49,788 bases of DNA from Streptomyces hydrogenans (GCF_014656075.1 NZ_BNBS01000058.1:1-49788), one strand, 5' to 3'. Shown: positions 22,943 to 32,027, counted from the first letter of the stretch. The notes: generated by a model not told the origin, from the sequence alone. Made by a program: numbers and translations.

Positions 22943-24330
22943 GCCGCGTCAGCAAGCCGTACGAGATCGTCGAGCGGGCCCTGGAGCTGTCCCGCGCGGA
23001 CGGGTGCGTCGTCATCGCGGACGAGGAGTCCTCGGCCAACCTGCGCTGGGCGGGCAACGCGCTCACCACCAACGGCGTGACCCGGGGCCGTACGCTCACC
23101 GTGATCGCCACCGTGGACGGCGCCGAGGGCACCGCCTCCGGGGTCGTGTCGCGCTCCGCGGTGACCGCGGAGGACCTGGAGCCGCTGGTCCGGGCCGCCG
23201 AGGCGGCGGCCCGGGCGGCCGGACCCGCCGAGGACGCGCAGCCGCTGGTGGAGGGCGTGCCCTCCTCCCCCGACTTCACCGACGCGCCCGCCGAGACCTC
23301 CTCCGCCGTCTTCGCCGACTTCGCCCCGGCGCTCGGCGAGGCGTTCGCCCGCGCGCGGGCGGGCGGGCGGGAGCTGTACGGCTTCGCGAACCACGAGCTG
23401 ACCTCCACCTACCTGGGCACCTCGACCGGGCTGCGGCTGCGGCACGACCAGCCCAACGGCACCCTGGAGCTCAACGCCAAGTCGCCCGACAGGACCCGCT
23501 CCGCCTGGGCCGGGCGCTCCACCCGCGACTTCAAGGACGTCGACCCGGCGGCGCTCGACGCCGAGCTGGCCGTCCGGCTCGGCTGGGCCGAGCGGCGGAT
23601 CGAGCTGCCGGCCGGCCGGTACGAGACGCTGCTGCCGCCGACCGCCGTGGCCGACCTGTTGATCTACCAGCTGTGGTCGTCGATGGCCCGGGACGCGGTG
23701 GAGGGCCGGACGGTCTTCTCCCGGCCCGGCGGCGGCACCCGGCTCGGCGAGACCCTGTCGCCGCTGCCGCTGACCCTGCGCAGCGACCCGAACGAGCCGG
23801 GCCTGGAGTCCGCGCCCTTCGTCATCGCGCACTCCTCCGGCGACGACGAGTCGGTCTTCGACAACGGCCTGCCGGTCGCCCCGGTGGAGTGGATGCGGGC
23901 CGGCGTGCTCGACCGGCTGATCACCACCCGGCACACGGCGGGCCTCACCGGGCTCCCGGTGGCGCCGGGGGCGGGGAACCTGATCCTGGACGGCGGCGGC
24001 GAGCGCTCGCTGGAGGAGATGGTGGCCGCCACCGAGCGCGGTCTGCTGCTCACCTGCCTCTGGTACATCCGGGAGGTCGACCCGGCGACGCTGCTCCTGA
24101 CGGGCCTGACCCGGGACGGCGTCTACCTGGTCGAGAACGGCGAGGTGGTCGGCGAGGTCAACAACTTCCGGTTCAACGAGTCCCCGGTGGACCTGCTGTC
24201 GCGGGCCACCGAGGCGGGCCGGACCGAGCGGACCCTGCCGCGCGAGTGGAGCGACTGGTTCACCCGGGCCGCGATGCCCGCGCTGCGGGTGCCCGACTTC
24301 AACATGAGCTCGGTCAGCAAGGGCGTCTGA
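22939..24330 (+). CDS. TldE/PmbA-family protease partner subunit
   Basis: This 463-residue protein is the non-catalytic TldE (PmbA) partner. It aligns with TldD-like architecture but has no HExxxH. Visible family segments include GVTRGRTLTVIATVDGAEG, TSTYLGTSTGLRLRHDQPNG, LLPPTAVADLLIYQLWSS and the end EVNNFRFNESPVDLLSRAT. It begins inside the tldD stop codon (ATGA) and should form the heterodimer in equal amounts. tyrS follows 50 bases later with its own promoter-like TAGACT. Confidence 0.93.
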   Translation: MSRVSKPYEIVERALELSRADGCVVIADEESSANLRWAGNALTTNGVTRGRTLTVIATVDGAEGTASGVVSRSAVTAEDLEPLVRAAEAAARAAGPAEDAQPLVEGVPSSPDFTDAPAETSSAVFADFAPALGEAFARARAGGRELYGFANHELTSTYLGTSTGLRLRHDQPNGTLELNAKSPDRTRSAWAGRSTRDFKDVDPAALDAELAVRLGWAERRIELPAGRYETLLPPTAVADLLIYQLWSSMARDAVEGRTVFSRPGGGTRLGETLSPLPLTLRSDPNEPGLESAPFVIAHSSGDDESVFDNGLPVAPVEWMRAGVLDRLITTRHTAGLTGLPVAPGAGNLILDGGGERSLEEMVAATERGLLLTCLWYIREVDPATLLLTGLTRDGVYLVENGEVVGEVNNFRFNESPVDLLSRATEAGRTERTLPREWSDWFTRAAMPALRVPDFNMSSVSKGV

Positions 24331-24380
24331 CCCGCCTAGACTGGGCTGTCACCCGTATCTATCCAAGGAGACTGACGACC

Positions 24381-25646
24381 GTGACGGACATCGTCGACGA
24401 GCTGAAGTGGCGCGGGCTCTTCGCCCAGTCCACCGACGAGGACGCCCTGCGCAAGGCGCTCGCGGACGGTCCTGTCACGTTCTATTGCGGCTTCGACCCG
24501 ACCGCGGCCAGTCTCCACGTCGGCCACCTGGTCCAGGTGCTCACCGTCCGCCGGCTCCAGCAGGCCGGTCACCGGCCGCTGGCGCTGGTCGGCGGGGCCA
24601 CCGGCCAGATCGGCGACCCCCGCCCGACCGCCGAGCGCACCCTGAACGACCCCGAGACGGTCGCGAACTGGGTGACCCGGCTGCGTTCCCAGATCGAGCC
24701 CTTCCTCTCCTTCGAGGGGGAGAACGCGGCGGTCATGGTGAACAACCTGGACTGGACCGCCGGGCTGTCGGCGATCGAGTTCCTGCGGGACATCGGCAAG
24801 CACTTCCGGGTCAACAAGATGCTGACCAAGGACTCCGTGGCCCGCCGCCTGGAGTCCGAGCAGGGCATCAGCTACACGGAGTTCAGCTACCAGCTGCTCC
24901 AGGGCATAGACTTCCTGGAGCTGTACCGGCGGTACGGCTGCACGCTCCAGCAGGGCGGCTCGGACCAGTGGGGCAACCTGGTGGCCGGTCTCGACCTGAT
25001 CCACCGCCTGGAGCCGGGCGCCGAGGCGCACGCCCTGGCGACCCCGCTGATGGTCAAGGCCGACGGCACCAAGTTCGGCAAGACCGAGAGCGGCGCCGTC
25101 TGGCTGGACCCGGAGATGACCACGCCGTACGCGTTCTACCAGTTCTGGCTGAACGTGGACGACCGCGACATCTCCACCTACACGCGGATCCTCTCCTTCA
25201 GGTCCCGCGAGGAGCTGGAGGAGCTGGAGGCGCAGACCGCCGAGCGTCCGCAGGCGCGGGCCGCCCAGCGGGCGCTCGCCGAGGAGCTCACCACGCTGGT
25301 GCACGGCGCCGAGCAGTGCGCGGCCGTCGTCAACGCCTCGAAGGCGCTGTTCGGGCAGGGCGACCTGGCCGAGCTGGACGAGCCGACGCTGGCCGCCGCG
25401 CTCTCCGAGCTGCCGCACGCCCGGGTGACCGAGCTGGGCCAGGTCGTGGACCTGTTCGCCGAGGTCGGCCTGGTGGCGAGCAAGTCCGCCGCGCGGCGCA
25501 CCGTGAAGGAGGGCGGCGCCTACGTGAACAACGTGAAGGTGACCGCCGAGGACGCCGTCGTCGAGGCCGGCGAGCTGCTGCACGGCCGCTGGCTGGTGCT
25601 TCGGCGCGGCAAGAAGAACCTGGCGGCGATCGAGTACACCGGCTGA
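24381..25646 (+). CDS. tyrS: Tyrosyl-tRNA synthetase
   Basis: This 421-residue class I synthetase attaches tyrosine to tRNA-Tyr. The HIGH-type motif is HVGH (46-49) after YCGFDPTAASL, the tyrosine-pocket region is SYTEFSYQLLQG and QQGGSDQWGN, and the KMSKS-type loop is KFGKT (231-235). The C-terminal S4-like RNA-binding domain (about 355-421) has SKSAARRTVKEGGAYVNN. The GTG start at 24381 follows AAGGAG by ten bases. A short leader from TAGACT (about 24337) leaves no room for a T-box. A perfect 18-bp terminator follows. Confidence 0.97.
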   Translation: MTDIVDELKWRGLFAQSTDEDALRKALADGPVTFYCGFDPTAASLHVGHLVQVLTVRRLQQAGHRPLALVGGATGQIGDPRPTAERTLNDPETVANWVTRLRSQIEPFLSFEGENAAVMVNNLDWTAGLSAIEFLRDIGKHFRVNKMLTKDSVARRLESEQGISYTEFSYQLLQGIDFLELYRRYGCTLQQGGSDQWGNLVAGLDLIHRLEPGAEAHALATPLMVKADGTKFGKTESGAVWLDPEMTTPYAFYQFWLNVDDRDISTYTRILSFRSREELEELEAQTAERPQARAAQRALAEELTTLVHGAEQCAAVVNASKALFGQGDLAELDEPTLAAALSELPHARVTELGQVVDLFAEVGLVASKSAARRTVKEGGAYVNNVKVTAEDAVVEAGELLHGRWLVLRRGKKNLAAIEYTG

Positions 25647-25662
25647 GCGATCGGACGGGACA

Positions 25663-25708
25663 CCGGGAGGCCCGGTACGGCGACCGACCGCCGTACCGGG
25701 CCTCCCGG
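25663..25708. terminator. Bidirectional terminator after tyrS
   Basis: A perfect 18-bp stem, CCGGGAGGCCCGGTACGG (25663-25680) against 25691-25708, has a 10-nt loop and separates the convergent tyrS and GlsB-like genes. Confidence 0.9.
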
Positions 25709-25722
25709 CTCTTCCGCCCGGG

Positions 25723-25998
25723 TCAGGCGCGCTGTCTGTTGCCCTTGAGGGAGGCCCAGACCATGTCGCCCACGCCGACCACGAGCACGGCTCCGATGAG
25801 CTGGAGGAGGTGCCGGGTCCAGTCGATGCCCTTGGTGTCCTCGACGCCGATCCAGCCGGCGACCGCGTTGCCCAGGATGCTGCCCAGGATGCCGAAGATC
25901 GTCGTCAGCCAGAGCGGGATCTGCTGCTTGCCCGGCAGGATCGCCTTGGCGATCAGGCCCAGGACGAATCCGACGATGATCGCCCACAACCAACTCAT
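25723..25998 (-). CDS. GlsB/YeaQ/YmgE-family small membrane protein
   Basis: This 91-residue protein has three hydrophobic helices with the family pattern WLWAIIVGFVLGLIAKAI-LPG, then TTIFGILGSILGNAVAGWIG. GlsB/YeaQ/YmgE (transglycosylase-associated) proteins are linked to envelope and general stress but have no established activity. The ATG at 25998 follows GAGGAGGCGGAC, a strong site. It is a single gene facing tyrS across a terminator. Confidence 0.9.
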   Translation of the reverse strand: MSWLWAIIVGFVLGLIAKAILPGKQQIPLWLTTIFGILGSILGNAVAGWIGVEDTKGIDWTRHLLQLIGAVLVVGVGDMVWASLKGNRQRA

Positions 25999-26167
25999 GT
26001 CCGCCTCCTCGTGCGCATGTGGCCCCAGTCTCGACCCGTCGGCCATACGGCGCATGTCGGACGGGTCCGTCCGTGCCCCGGTCTCGTCGGCCCCGGACCG
26101 TGGGCGTACCGTGGTCGGAGGTCCGGACCGGGGAGGTTCCGGCGCGAGCGGCGGGTGGTGGAACGCG

Positions 26168-26512
26168 ATGCGGAAGCGAGGGGGACCCGAGGTCTTCCGG
26201 ATCACCGGGGCCCGGCAGGGGCTCGCGGACGACGTCCGGGGCCGGCAGCGGCGGTACGTCATCTCCATGGGCGTCCGGACGCTCTCCGTGATCGCGGCCG
26301 CGGTGCTGTGGAACGTCGAACGGCACGTGGCGGTCGTCGCGCTGGCGCTCGGGGTGCTGCTGCCGTACATCGCGGTGGTGATCGCGAACGCGGGCCGCGA
26401 GTCCGCGCCCGCGCTGCCGTCGGCGTATCTCCCGGCACCGGTCCGGCCGGCGCTCGGCGCGGGCGACGACGGAGCGGAATCCGGAGCGGAACGGCCGTAC
26501 GGACAGGGCTGA
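26168..26512 (+). CDS. DUF3099 membrane protein
   Basis: This 114-residue protein matches the actinobacterial DUF3099 family: EVFRITGARQGLADDVRGRQ, then RYVISMGVRTLSVIAAAVLW, and two membrane helices (about 33-52 and 55-75) followed by a hydrophilic tail. Function is unknown. The ATG at 26168 is preceded by a GGGTGGTGG stretch, and a TACCGT -10 lies about 55 bases upstream. It is divergent from the GlsB-like gene. Confidence 0.85.
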   Translation: MRKRGGPEVFRITGARQGLADDVRGRQRRYVISMGVRTLSVIAAAVLWNVERHVAVVALALGVLLPYIAVVIANAGRESAPALPSAYLPAPVRPALGAGDDGAESGAERPYGQG

Positions 26513-26668
26513 TCGGGGCCGGACTGCCCCGGTCACGGAACGTGGCGGGAACGGCTGCGGGAACCTCAAGAAAAGCTCAGATCAATCGTGAAGTTCCGGT
26601 GCACCGCACCCGGGGTGCCGTGACATACTGCGTACGCGCTCCGCATCCCCCGTCGGAGCGACGGACCG

Positions 26669-26702
26669 ATGCCGGGCAGCTCCCCCCGTGGCTGCTCGGC
26701 AT
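26669..26702 (+). terminator. Probable terminator after the DUF3099 gene
   Basis: Arms ATGCCGGGCAGC (26669-26680) and GCTGCTCGGCAT (26691-26702) pair with one wobble around a 10-nt loop. The hairpin lies 157 bases after the DUF3099 stop codon and just before the next gene, so it could equally be part of a leader. Confidence 0.4.
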
Positions 26703-26725
26703 CGCCCTTGCTGGACAATGATCGG

Positions 26726-26971
26726 GTGATCCTTGATCCAGTGAGCGAAGAGAAGCCGATCTGTTCCGCGAAGGGCTGCCGCGCCGGCGCCGTCTGGGTC
26801 CTCGCCTGGAACAATCCCAAACTCCACACGCCCGAGCGGCGCAAGACCTGGCTCGCGTGCGAGGAGCACCGCGAACACCTCTCGCAGTTCCTGGGCGTGC
26901 GGGGCTTCCTGAAGGACGTCGTGCCGCTGGCCGAGTGGGACGCGGACGGGGAGTCAGCCGCCGATCGCTGA
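26726..26971 (+). CDS. Small conserved actinobacterial protein with Cys/His-rich core
   Basis: This protein of up to 81 residues has the core PICSAKGCRAGAVWVLAWNN and TWLACEEHREHLSQFLGVRG. Two Cys near the start, a later Cys and His residues suggest a small zinc site. I recall close relatives in most Streptomyces, sometimes mislabelled acetone carboxylase. The start is uncertain: GTG at 26726 or GTG at 26741. The last six residues (ESAADR) and the stop codon lie in a 29-bp tandem repeat that also forms the end of the convergent moaA gene, so the tail is probably a recent addition. Confidence 0.75.
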   Translation: MILDPVSEEKPICSAKGCRAGAVWVLAWNNPKLHTPERRKTWLACEEHREHLSQFLGVRGFLKDVVPLAEWDADGESAADR

Positions 26972-27029
26972 CGGACGGGAAGTCAGCCGCCGATCGCCGA
27001 CGGACGGGAAGTCAGCCGCCGATCGCCGA
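26943..27029. repeat. Three tandem copies of a 29-bp unit carrying the moaA stop codon
   Basis: Units at 26943-26971, 26972-27000 and 27001-27029 read CGGACGGGAAGTCAGCCGCC followed by GATCGCCGA. Units 2 and 3 are identical; unit 1 differs at two positions, one of which makes the TGA stop of the small plus-strand gene. On the minus strand each unit encodes the end of MoaA, SAIGG-stop, but only the third is in use. Confidence 0.9.
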
Positions 27030-28001
27030 CATCGGGCGGTCCGGCTGGAGGAAGCTCGGGTCGTCCAGGCCCGAGCCGGCCTTCTTCCCCCACATCGCCT
27101 TCTTCCACAGCTCCGCGACGTCCGCGTCCGGCGCGTCCGAGCGGAGCGCGGCCCGCAGGTCGGTCTCCTCGGTGGCGAAGAGGCAGGTGCGGATCTGGCC
27201 GTCGGCGGTGAGCCGGGTGCGGTCGCAGGCCCGGCAAAACGGGCGGGTGACGGAGGCGATGACACCGACCGTGTGGGGGCCGCCGTCGACGACCCAGCGC
27301 TCGGCCGGGGCGGAGCCGCGCTCCTGGTCGCCCTCGGGCGTGAGGGTGAAGCGGGTGCGCAGCGACTCCAGGATGTCCCCGGCGGTGATCATGCCGTCGC
27401 GCTTCCAGCCGTGCTGGGCGTCCAAGGGCATCTGCTCGATGAAGCGGAGCTCGTAGCCCTCCTCGATCGCCCAGGCCAGCAGGTCGGGTGCCTCGTCGTC
27501 GTTGAGCCCCGGCATCAGGACCGCGTTGACCTTCACCGGGGTGAGGCCGGCCTCGCGGGCGGCGGCCATGCCGTCGAGGACGTCGTGGTGGCGGTCGCGG
27601 CGGGTGAGGGTCTTGAAGACCTCGGGCCGCAGGGTGTCCAGCGAGACGTTGACCCGGTCCAGGCCCGCCGCCTTGAGGGCGCCGGCGGTGCGCTTGAGCC
27701 CGATGCCGTTGGTCGTCAGGGACATCCGGGGGCGGGGCTCCAGCGCGGCGCAGCGCTCGACGATGCCGACGAGGCCGGGGCGGAGCAGCGGCTCGCCGCC
27801 GGTGAAGCGGACCTCGGTGACGCCGAGGTCCGTGACGGCGATCCGGATCAGCCGGACGATCTCGTCGTCGGTGAGGAGGTCGGGCTTGGCCAGCCACTGC
27901 AGGCCCTCCTCCGGCATGCAGTAGGTGCAGCGCAGATTGCACCGGTCGGTGAGGGAAACGCGCAGGTCAGTGGCGACTCGGCCATATGTGTCGAGGAGCA
28001 C
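27012..28001 (-). CDS. moaA: GTP 3',8-cyclase MoaA (molybdenum cofactor synthesis)
   Basis: This 329-residue radical SAM enzyme converts GTP to 3',8-cH2GTP, the first step of molybdopterin synthesis. The radical SAM cluster motif is C21-x3-C25-x2-C28 (DRCNLRCTYCMPEEG), followed by RFTGGEPLLRPG. The second, C-terminal cluster is in FCRACDRTRLTADG and RTCLFA. The protein ends in the Gly-Gly tail conserved in MoaA and needed for activity. The GTG start at 28001 follows GGAGGGGG. No other moa gene is in the window. Confidence 0.96.
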   Translation of the reverse strand: MLLDTYGRVATDLRVSLTDRCNLRCTYCMPEEGLQWLAKPDLLTDDEIVRLIRIAVTDLGVTEVRFTGGEPLLRPGLVGIVERCAALEPRPRMSLTTNGIGLKRTAGALKAAGLDRVNVSLDTLRPEVFKTLTRRDRHHDVLDGMAAAREAGLTPVKVNAVLMPGLNDDEAPDLLAWAIEEGYELRFIEQMPLDAQHGWKRDGMITAGDILESLRTRFTLTPEGDQERGSAPAERWVVDGGPHTVGVIASVTRPFCRACDRTRLTADGQIRTCLFATEETDLRAALRSDAPDADVAELWKKAMWGKKAGSGLDDPSFLQPDRPMSAIGG

Positions 28002-28092
28002 CGGTCCCCCTCCCCTTCTCCAGGTTCGCTTCTCTTCCGAGCCTACGTGACCGTGCGGACATCGGGCACGGGCCGATTGTCACGAGGACGGC

Positions 28093-28128
28093 CCCGGCCG
28101 CGTCGTAGAACTCTACGACGCGGCCGGG
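28093..28128 (-). terminator. Terminator of the symporter operon
   Basis: A near-perfect long hairpin, CCCGGCCGCGTCGTAGA (28093-28109) against TCTACGACGCGGCCGGG (28112-28128), lies 56 bases past the symporter stop codon on the minus strand and separates it from moaA. Confidence 0.85.
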
Positions 28129-28183
28129 AAATCACTGCGGAACGTATACGAACGGCTGCGCTGTGGTCAGCGCCCGCCCTGGG

Positions 28184-29836
28184 TCAGTGCTCGACGGCGG
28201 CGGCGGTGCCGACGCCGGTGAGGGACTTGACCTCCAGTTCGGCGTACTTGCCGGCGTCCGGCTCCTCCTTGGACAGGAGGGAGCCGAGCCAGCCGAGGAG
28301 GAAGCCGAGCGGGATGGAGACCAGGCCCGGGTTCTCCAGCGGGAACCAGTGGAAGTCGACGCCCTTGAACATGGAGTTCTTCCCGCCGGAGACGACCGGG
28401 GAGAAGAGGACGAGGACGACGGAGGAGACCAGGCCGCCGTAGATCGACCAGAGCGCGCCCCGGGTGGTGAACCGCTTCCAGAAGAGCGAGTAGAGGATCG
28501 TCGGCAGGTTGGCCGAGGCGGCGACCGCGAAGGCGAGGGCCACCAGTCCGGCGACGTTGAGGTCGCGGGCGAGGGCGCCGAGGCCGATCGAGACGATGCC
28601 GATGAGGACGGTGGCCAGGCGGGCGGCCCGCATCTCCTCCTTCTCGGTGGCCTTCCCGCGCTTGATCACGTTGGCGTAGATGTCGTGGGCGAAGGACGAG
28701 GAGGAGGCCAGGGTGAGGCCGGCGACCACGGCGAGGATGGTGGCGAAGGCGACGGCCGAGATGACGGCGAGGAGGATCGCGCCGCCGGTGGAGCCGGCGC
28801 CGCCGCCGACCTCCAGGGCGGTGAGCGGGGCCGCCGTGTTGCCCGAGGGGTTGGACTCGCGGATGGTCTTGCTGCTGAGCAGGGCGGCGGCGCCGAAGCC
28901 GAGGACGATCGTCATCAGGTAGAAGGCGCCGATGATGCCGATGGCCCAGTTGACCGACTTCCGGGCGGCCTTGGCGGTCGGCACCGTGTAGAAGCGGATG
29001 AGGATGTGCGGCAGGCCCGCGGTGCCGAGGACGAGGGCGATGCCGAGGGAGAGGAAGTCGAGCTTCGAGGTGGCGCTGACGCCGTACTTGAGGCCGGGTT
29101 CCAGGAAGGCCGCGCCCGCGCCGCTGTTGTCGGCGGCGGCGCCGAGCAGGGACGACAGGTTGAAGTCGAACTTCAGCAGGATGAGGAAGGTGATGAGGAG
29201 GGTGCCGACGATGAGCAGCACCGCCTTCACCATCTGCACCCAGGTGGTGCCCTTCATGCCGCCGATGGTGACGTAGACGATCATCAGGACGCCGACCAGG
29301 GCGACGATCGCGATCTTGCCGCCGTCGCTCTTGATGCCGAGCAGCAGCGAGACGAGCACGCCCGCGCCCGCCATCTGCGCGAGCAGGTAGAAGATCGAGA
29401 CGACGATGGTGGAGGTGCCCGCGGCGGTGCGCACCGGCCGCTGGCGCATCCGGTAGGCGAGCACGTCGCCCATGGTGAAGCGGCCGGAGTTGCGCAGCGG
29501 TTCGGCGACCAGCAGCAGGGCGACGAGCCAGGCGACCAGGAAGCCGATGGAGTACAGGAAGCCGTCGTAGCCGAAGAGGGCGATGGCGCCGCTGATGCCG
29601 AGGAAGGACGCGGCGGACATGTAGTCGCCGGAGATCGCGAGGCCGTTCTGGAAGCCGGTGAACTGGCCGCCGCCGGCGTAGAAGTCGGCGGTGCTGCGGG
29701 TCTGTCGGCCGGCCCAGATGGTGATGGCCAGGGTGGCGATCACGAAGGCGGCGAAGAGGCCGATGATCAGCGGCCGGTGCTCGGTGGTGGCGTCGCCGGC
29801 GGCGAGCAGGACCGGGGCGGTGGCGAGGGTGCTCAT
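28184..29836 (-). CDS. Solute:sodium symporter (acetate permease ActP-like)
   Basis: This 550-residue protein has about 13 membrane helices and SSS-family motifs: FYAGGGQFTGFQNGLAISGD, YMSAASFLGISGAIALFGYD, GRFTMGDVLAYR and GTAGLPHILIRFYTVP. Its closest match by eye is the cation/acetate symporter ActP, which takes up acetate and other short carboxylates with Na+. It is coupled to a DUF485 gene (ATGA overlap), the usual arrangement of yjcH-actP. The substrate is inferred. A strong terminator follows. Confidence 0.93.
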   Translation of the reverse strand: MSTLATAPVLLAAGDATTEHRPLIIGLFAAFVIATLAITIWAGRQTRSTADFYAGGGQFTGFQNGLAISGDYMSAASFLGISGAIALFGYDGFLYSIGFLVAWLVALLLVAEPLRNSGRFTMGDVLAYRMRQRPVRTAAGTSTIVVSIFYLLAQMAGAGVLVSLLLGIKSDGGKIAIVALVGVLMIVYVTIGGMKGTTWVQMVKAVLLIVGTLLITFLILLKFDFNLSSLLGAAADNSGAGAAFLEPGLKYGVSATSKLDFLSLGIALVLGTAGLPHILIRFYTVPTAKAARKSVNWAIGIIGAFYLMTIVLGFGAAALLSSKTIRESNPSGNTAAPLTALEVGGGAGSTGGAILLAVISAVAFATILAVVAGLTLASSSSFAHDIYANVIKRGKATEKEEMRAARLATVLIGIVSIGLGALARDLNVAGLVALAFAVAASANLPTILYSLFWKRFTTRGALWSIYGGLVSSVVLVLFSPVVSGGKNSMFKGVDFHWFPLENPGLVSIPLGFLLGWLGSLLSKEEPDAGKYAELEVKSLTGVGTAAAVEH

Positions 29837-30207
29837 GCGTCGCCCTCCATACGGGCCTTGATGGCCTCGCCCTTGGGGTCGAGACGGAGCGCGGCGTGGC
29901 GGGAGTAGAGCCAGGCGATGAGGAAGGTGGTGGCGAACTGGCCGAGGCCCAGGACGAGCGCCATGTTGATGTTGCCGAACAGGCGGATGCCCATGAAGCC
30001 GCCCGCGTAGTTGGAGAGCAGCACGTAGAGCAGGTACCAGGTGATGAAGGCGACCGTGAGGGGGAAGGCGAAGGAGCGGTAGGTGCGGCGGAGCTCGCCG
30101 AACTCCTCGCTCCGCTGGACCTCGACGAACTGCTCCGTGGTGGGCCCGGCGGGACCGGTGTCGGTCTCGGTGCCCTTTCTCGGCGGCGGCGGTGCTTCGG
30201 TAGCCAC
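29833..30207 (-). CDS. DUF485 membrane protein (YjcH-like), partner of the symporter
   Basis: This 124-residue protein has a hydrophilic N-terminus, the DUF485 motif EEFGELRRTYRSFAFPLTVA and two membrane helices (about 48-70 and 85-107). DUF485 genes precede actP-type symporters across bacteria and may help assembly or regulation. The GTG at 30207 follows GAGGAGA; an in-frame ATG at 30240 has no site. Its stop overlaps the symporter start by four bases, so the two are translationally coupled. Confidence 0.88.
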   Translation of the reverse strand: MATEAPPPPRKGTETDTGPAGPTTEQFVEVQRSEEFGELRRTYRSFAFPLTVAFITWYLLYVLLSNYAGGFMGIRLFGNINMALVLGLGQFATTFLIAWLYSRHAALRLDPKGEAIKARMEGDA

Positions 30208-30432
30208 GGAATCTCCTCGTGACGCGGGGACGGACGGCATGGTCAAGGGGGGCCTCACCTGGGGGTGCGCGAACGGGGCGCCTGCCGGAGCCCCTCCCCT
30301 GCTCAACGGCACGGAGGACGATGCGAAGTGGTTCAGCGGGGGCGGATTCTTCGCGGGAATCTTCATCAAGTCTTCTCAACTCATTGATGACCGGGGAAGA
30401 TCAGCGATAGCTTCACTCGTCATGCACCTGTC

Positions 30433-30452
30433 CGCGCGCAACCCCGCGCGCG
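30433..30452. promoter_or_regulatory. GC-alternating hairpin upstream of the subtilisin gene
   Basis: CGCGCGC (30433-30439) and GCGCGCG (30446-30452) form a perfect 7-bp stem with a 6-nt loop, 30 bases before the protease ATG. It lies in the leader between the divergent DUF485 and protease genes and could be a regulatory hairpin or a protein site. Confidence 0.35.
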
Positions 30453-30482
30453 AGCAGTACATACGGATGATGTGGAGAACCC

Positions 30483-32027
30483 ATGGCTCATCTGGGATCG
30501 AGGCGCGGCCGAGTACTCGCTCTGCCTGCTGGTCTCGCGCTCACCGCCTCGCTCGGCTTCCTTCCCTCCGGCGCCGCCTCCGCCGCGGAACTGAGCGAGG
30601 TCCCGGCGGCCGCCACCGTCGCGGCGACGGGCGAGAAGCTCTCGTACGTCGTCAACATCGAGGGGGGCCGCTGGACGGCCTCCTCGGTGAAGAAGGCGAT
30701 AGCCGCCGCCGGCGGCGAGGTCGTCATCGCGTACGACCAGATAGGCGTCATCGTCGTCCACTCGCAGAACCCGGCGTTCGCGGAGACGATCCGCAAGGCC
30801 CGCGGCGTGGTCTCGGCGGGTGCGACCCGTACCGCCCCGCTGACCGTGCAGGGCGACGACTCGGTCGGCGGTGCCACCGAGGAGCTGACCGCGGCCGAGG
30901 CCACCGCCGCCGCGGCGACGGCCTCCGGCGAGCAGGACCCGCTGGAGCCGCTGCAGTGGGACCTCCCGGCCATCAAGGCCGACAAGGCGCACCAGAAGAC
31001 CCTCGGCAGCAGCCGGGTGACGGTCGGCGTCATCGACACCGGCGTGGACGACACCCACCCGGACCTGGCGCCGAACTTCGACGTCAAGGCGTCGGCCAAC
31101 TGCGTGTCCGGCAAGCCGGACACCACCCCCGGTTCGTGGCGCCCCAACCCGGGCGAGTCCGACCACGGCACCCACGTGGCCGGCACGATCGCGGCCGCGA
31201 AGAACGGCGTCGGCATCACCGGTGTCGCGCCGGGCGTGAAGGTCTCCGGCATCAAGGTGTCGACCCCGGACGGCTTCTTCTACACCGAGGCCGTGGTGTG
31301 CGGCTTCGTGTGGGCGGCCGAGCACGGCGTCGACATCACGAACAACAGCTACTACACCGACCCGTGGATGTTCGCCTGCAAGACCGACGAGGACCAGAAG
31401 GCCCTCGTCGAGGCGGTCACCCGCGCGACCCGGTACGCGGAGAAGAAGGGCACGGTCAACGTGGCCGCGGCCGGCAACTCCAAGTTCGACCTCGCCGCCG
31501 ACGAGATCGTCGACAACTCCAGCCCGAACGACACCACGCCGGGCGACCGGGTCATCGACCCGAGCGAGTGCTTCGACTACCCGGCGCAGCTGCCGGGCGT
31601 CGTGACGGTCTCCGCGACCGGCGCGAAGGACCTGAAGGCGTCGTACTCGAACTACGGTCTCGGCGTCATCGACATCGCCGCCCCCGGCGGCGACCGCACC
31701 GAGTACCAGACCCCGGACGCCCCGGCGGTCAACGGCCGCATCCTGTCGACCACGGTCAACGGCGGCTACAACTACAAGGCCGGTACGTCGATGGCGTCCC
31801 CGCACGCCGCCGGTGTGCTCGCGCTGCTGAAGTCGACGCACCCGTACGCGAGCCCGGCCGCGCTCAAGGCGCTGCTGTACGCGCAGGCCGACGAGCGCTC
31901 GTGCACCAACCCGTACGACATCGAGGGCGACGGCAAGATCGACGCCGTCTGCGAGGGTGGCAAGCAGAAGAACGGCTTCTACGGAGCCGGTCTGGTGGAC
32001 GCGCTGGACGCCGTCCGCAAGTGGTGA
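30483..32027 (+). CDS. Secreted subtilisin-like serine protease (S8 family)
   Basis: This 514-residue extracellular protease has a signal peptide (about 1-33, ending GAASA-A), an N-terminal inhibitor-like prodomain (about 50-120) and a subtilisin domain. The catalytic triad is Asp185 (VGVIDTGVDDTHPD), His228 (ESDHGTHVAGTIAA) and Ser436 (GTSMASPHAAGVLAL), with the oxyanion Asn332 in AAAGNS. Long insertions (about 205-225 and 335-365) carry Cys residues that may form disulfides. GGAGA precedes the ATG. Similar secreted proteases accompany differentiation in Streptomyces. A strong terminator follows. Confidence 0.95.
   Translation: MAHLGSRRGRVLALPAGLALTASLGFLPSGAASAAELSEVPAAATVAATGEKLSYVVNIEGGRWTASSVKKAIAAAGGEVVIAYDQIGVIVVHSQNPAFAETIRKARGVVSAGATRTAPLTVQGDDSVGGATEELTAAEATAAAATASGEQDPLEPLQWDLPAIKADKAHQKTLGSSRVTVGVIDTGVDDTHPDLAPNFDVKASANCVSGKPDTTPGSWRPNPGESDHGTHVAGTIAAAKNGVGITGVAPGVKVSGIKVSTPDGFFYTEAVVCGFVWAAEHGVDITNNSYYTDPWMFACKTDEDQKALVEAVTRATRYAEKKGTVNVAAAGNSKFDLAADEIVDNSSPNDTTPGDRVIDPSECFDYPAQLPGVVTVSATGAKDLKASYSNYGLGVIDIAAPGGDRTEYQTPDAPAVNGRILSTTVNGGYNYKAGTSMASPHAAGVLALLKSTHPYASPAALKALLYAQADERSCTNPYDIEGDGKIDAVCEGGKQKNGFYGAGLVDALDAVRKW

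Noticed and set aside
24337..24380. T-box leader of tyrS
   Set aside because: The leader from the likely -10 is far too short and has no specifier or antiterminator hairpin.
26943..27029. CRISPR-like 29-bp repeat
   Set aside because: The three units are contiguous with no spacers and overlap coding ends.
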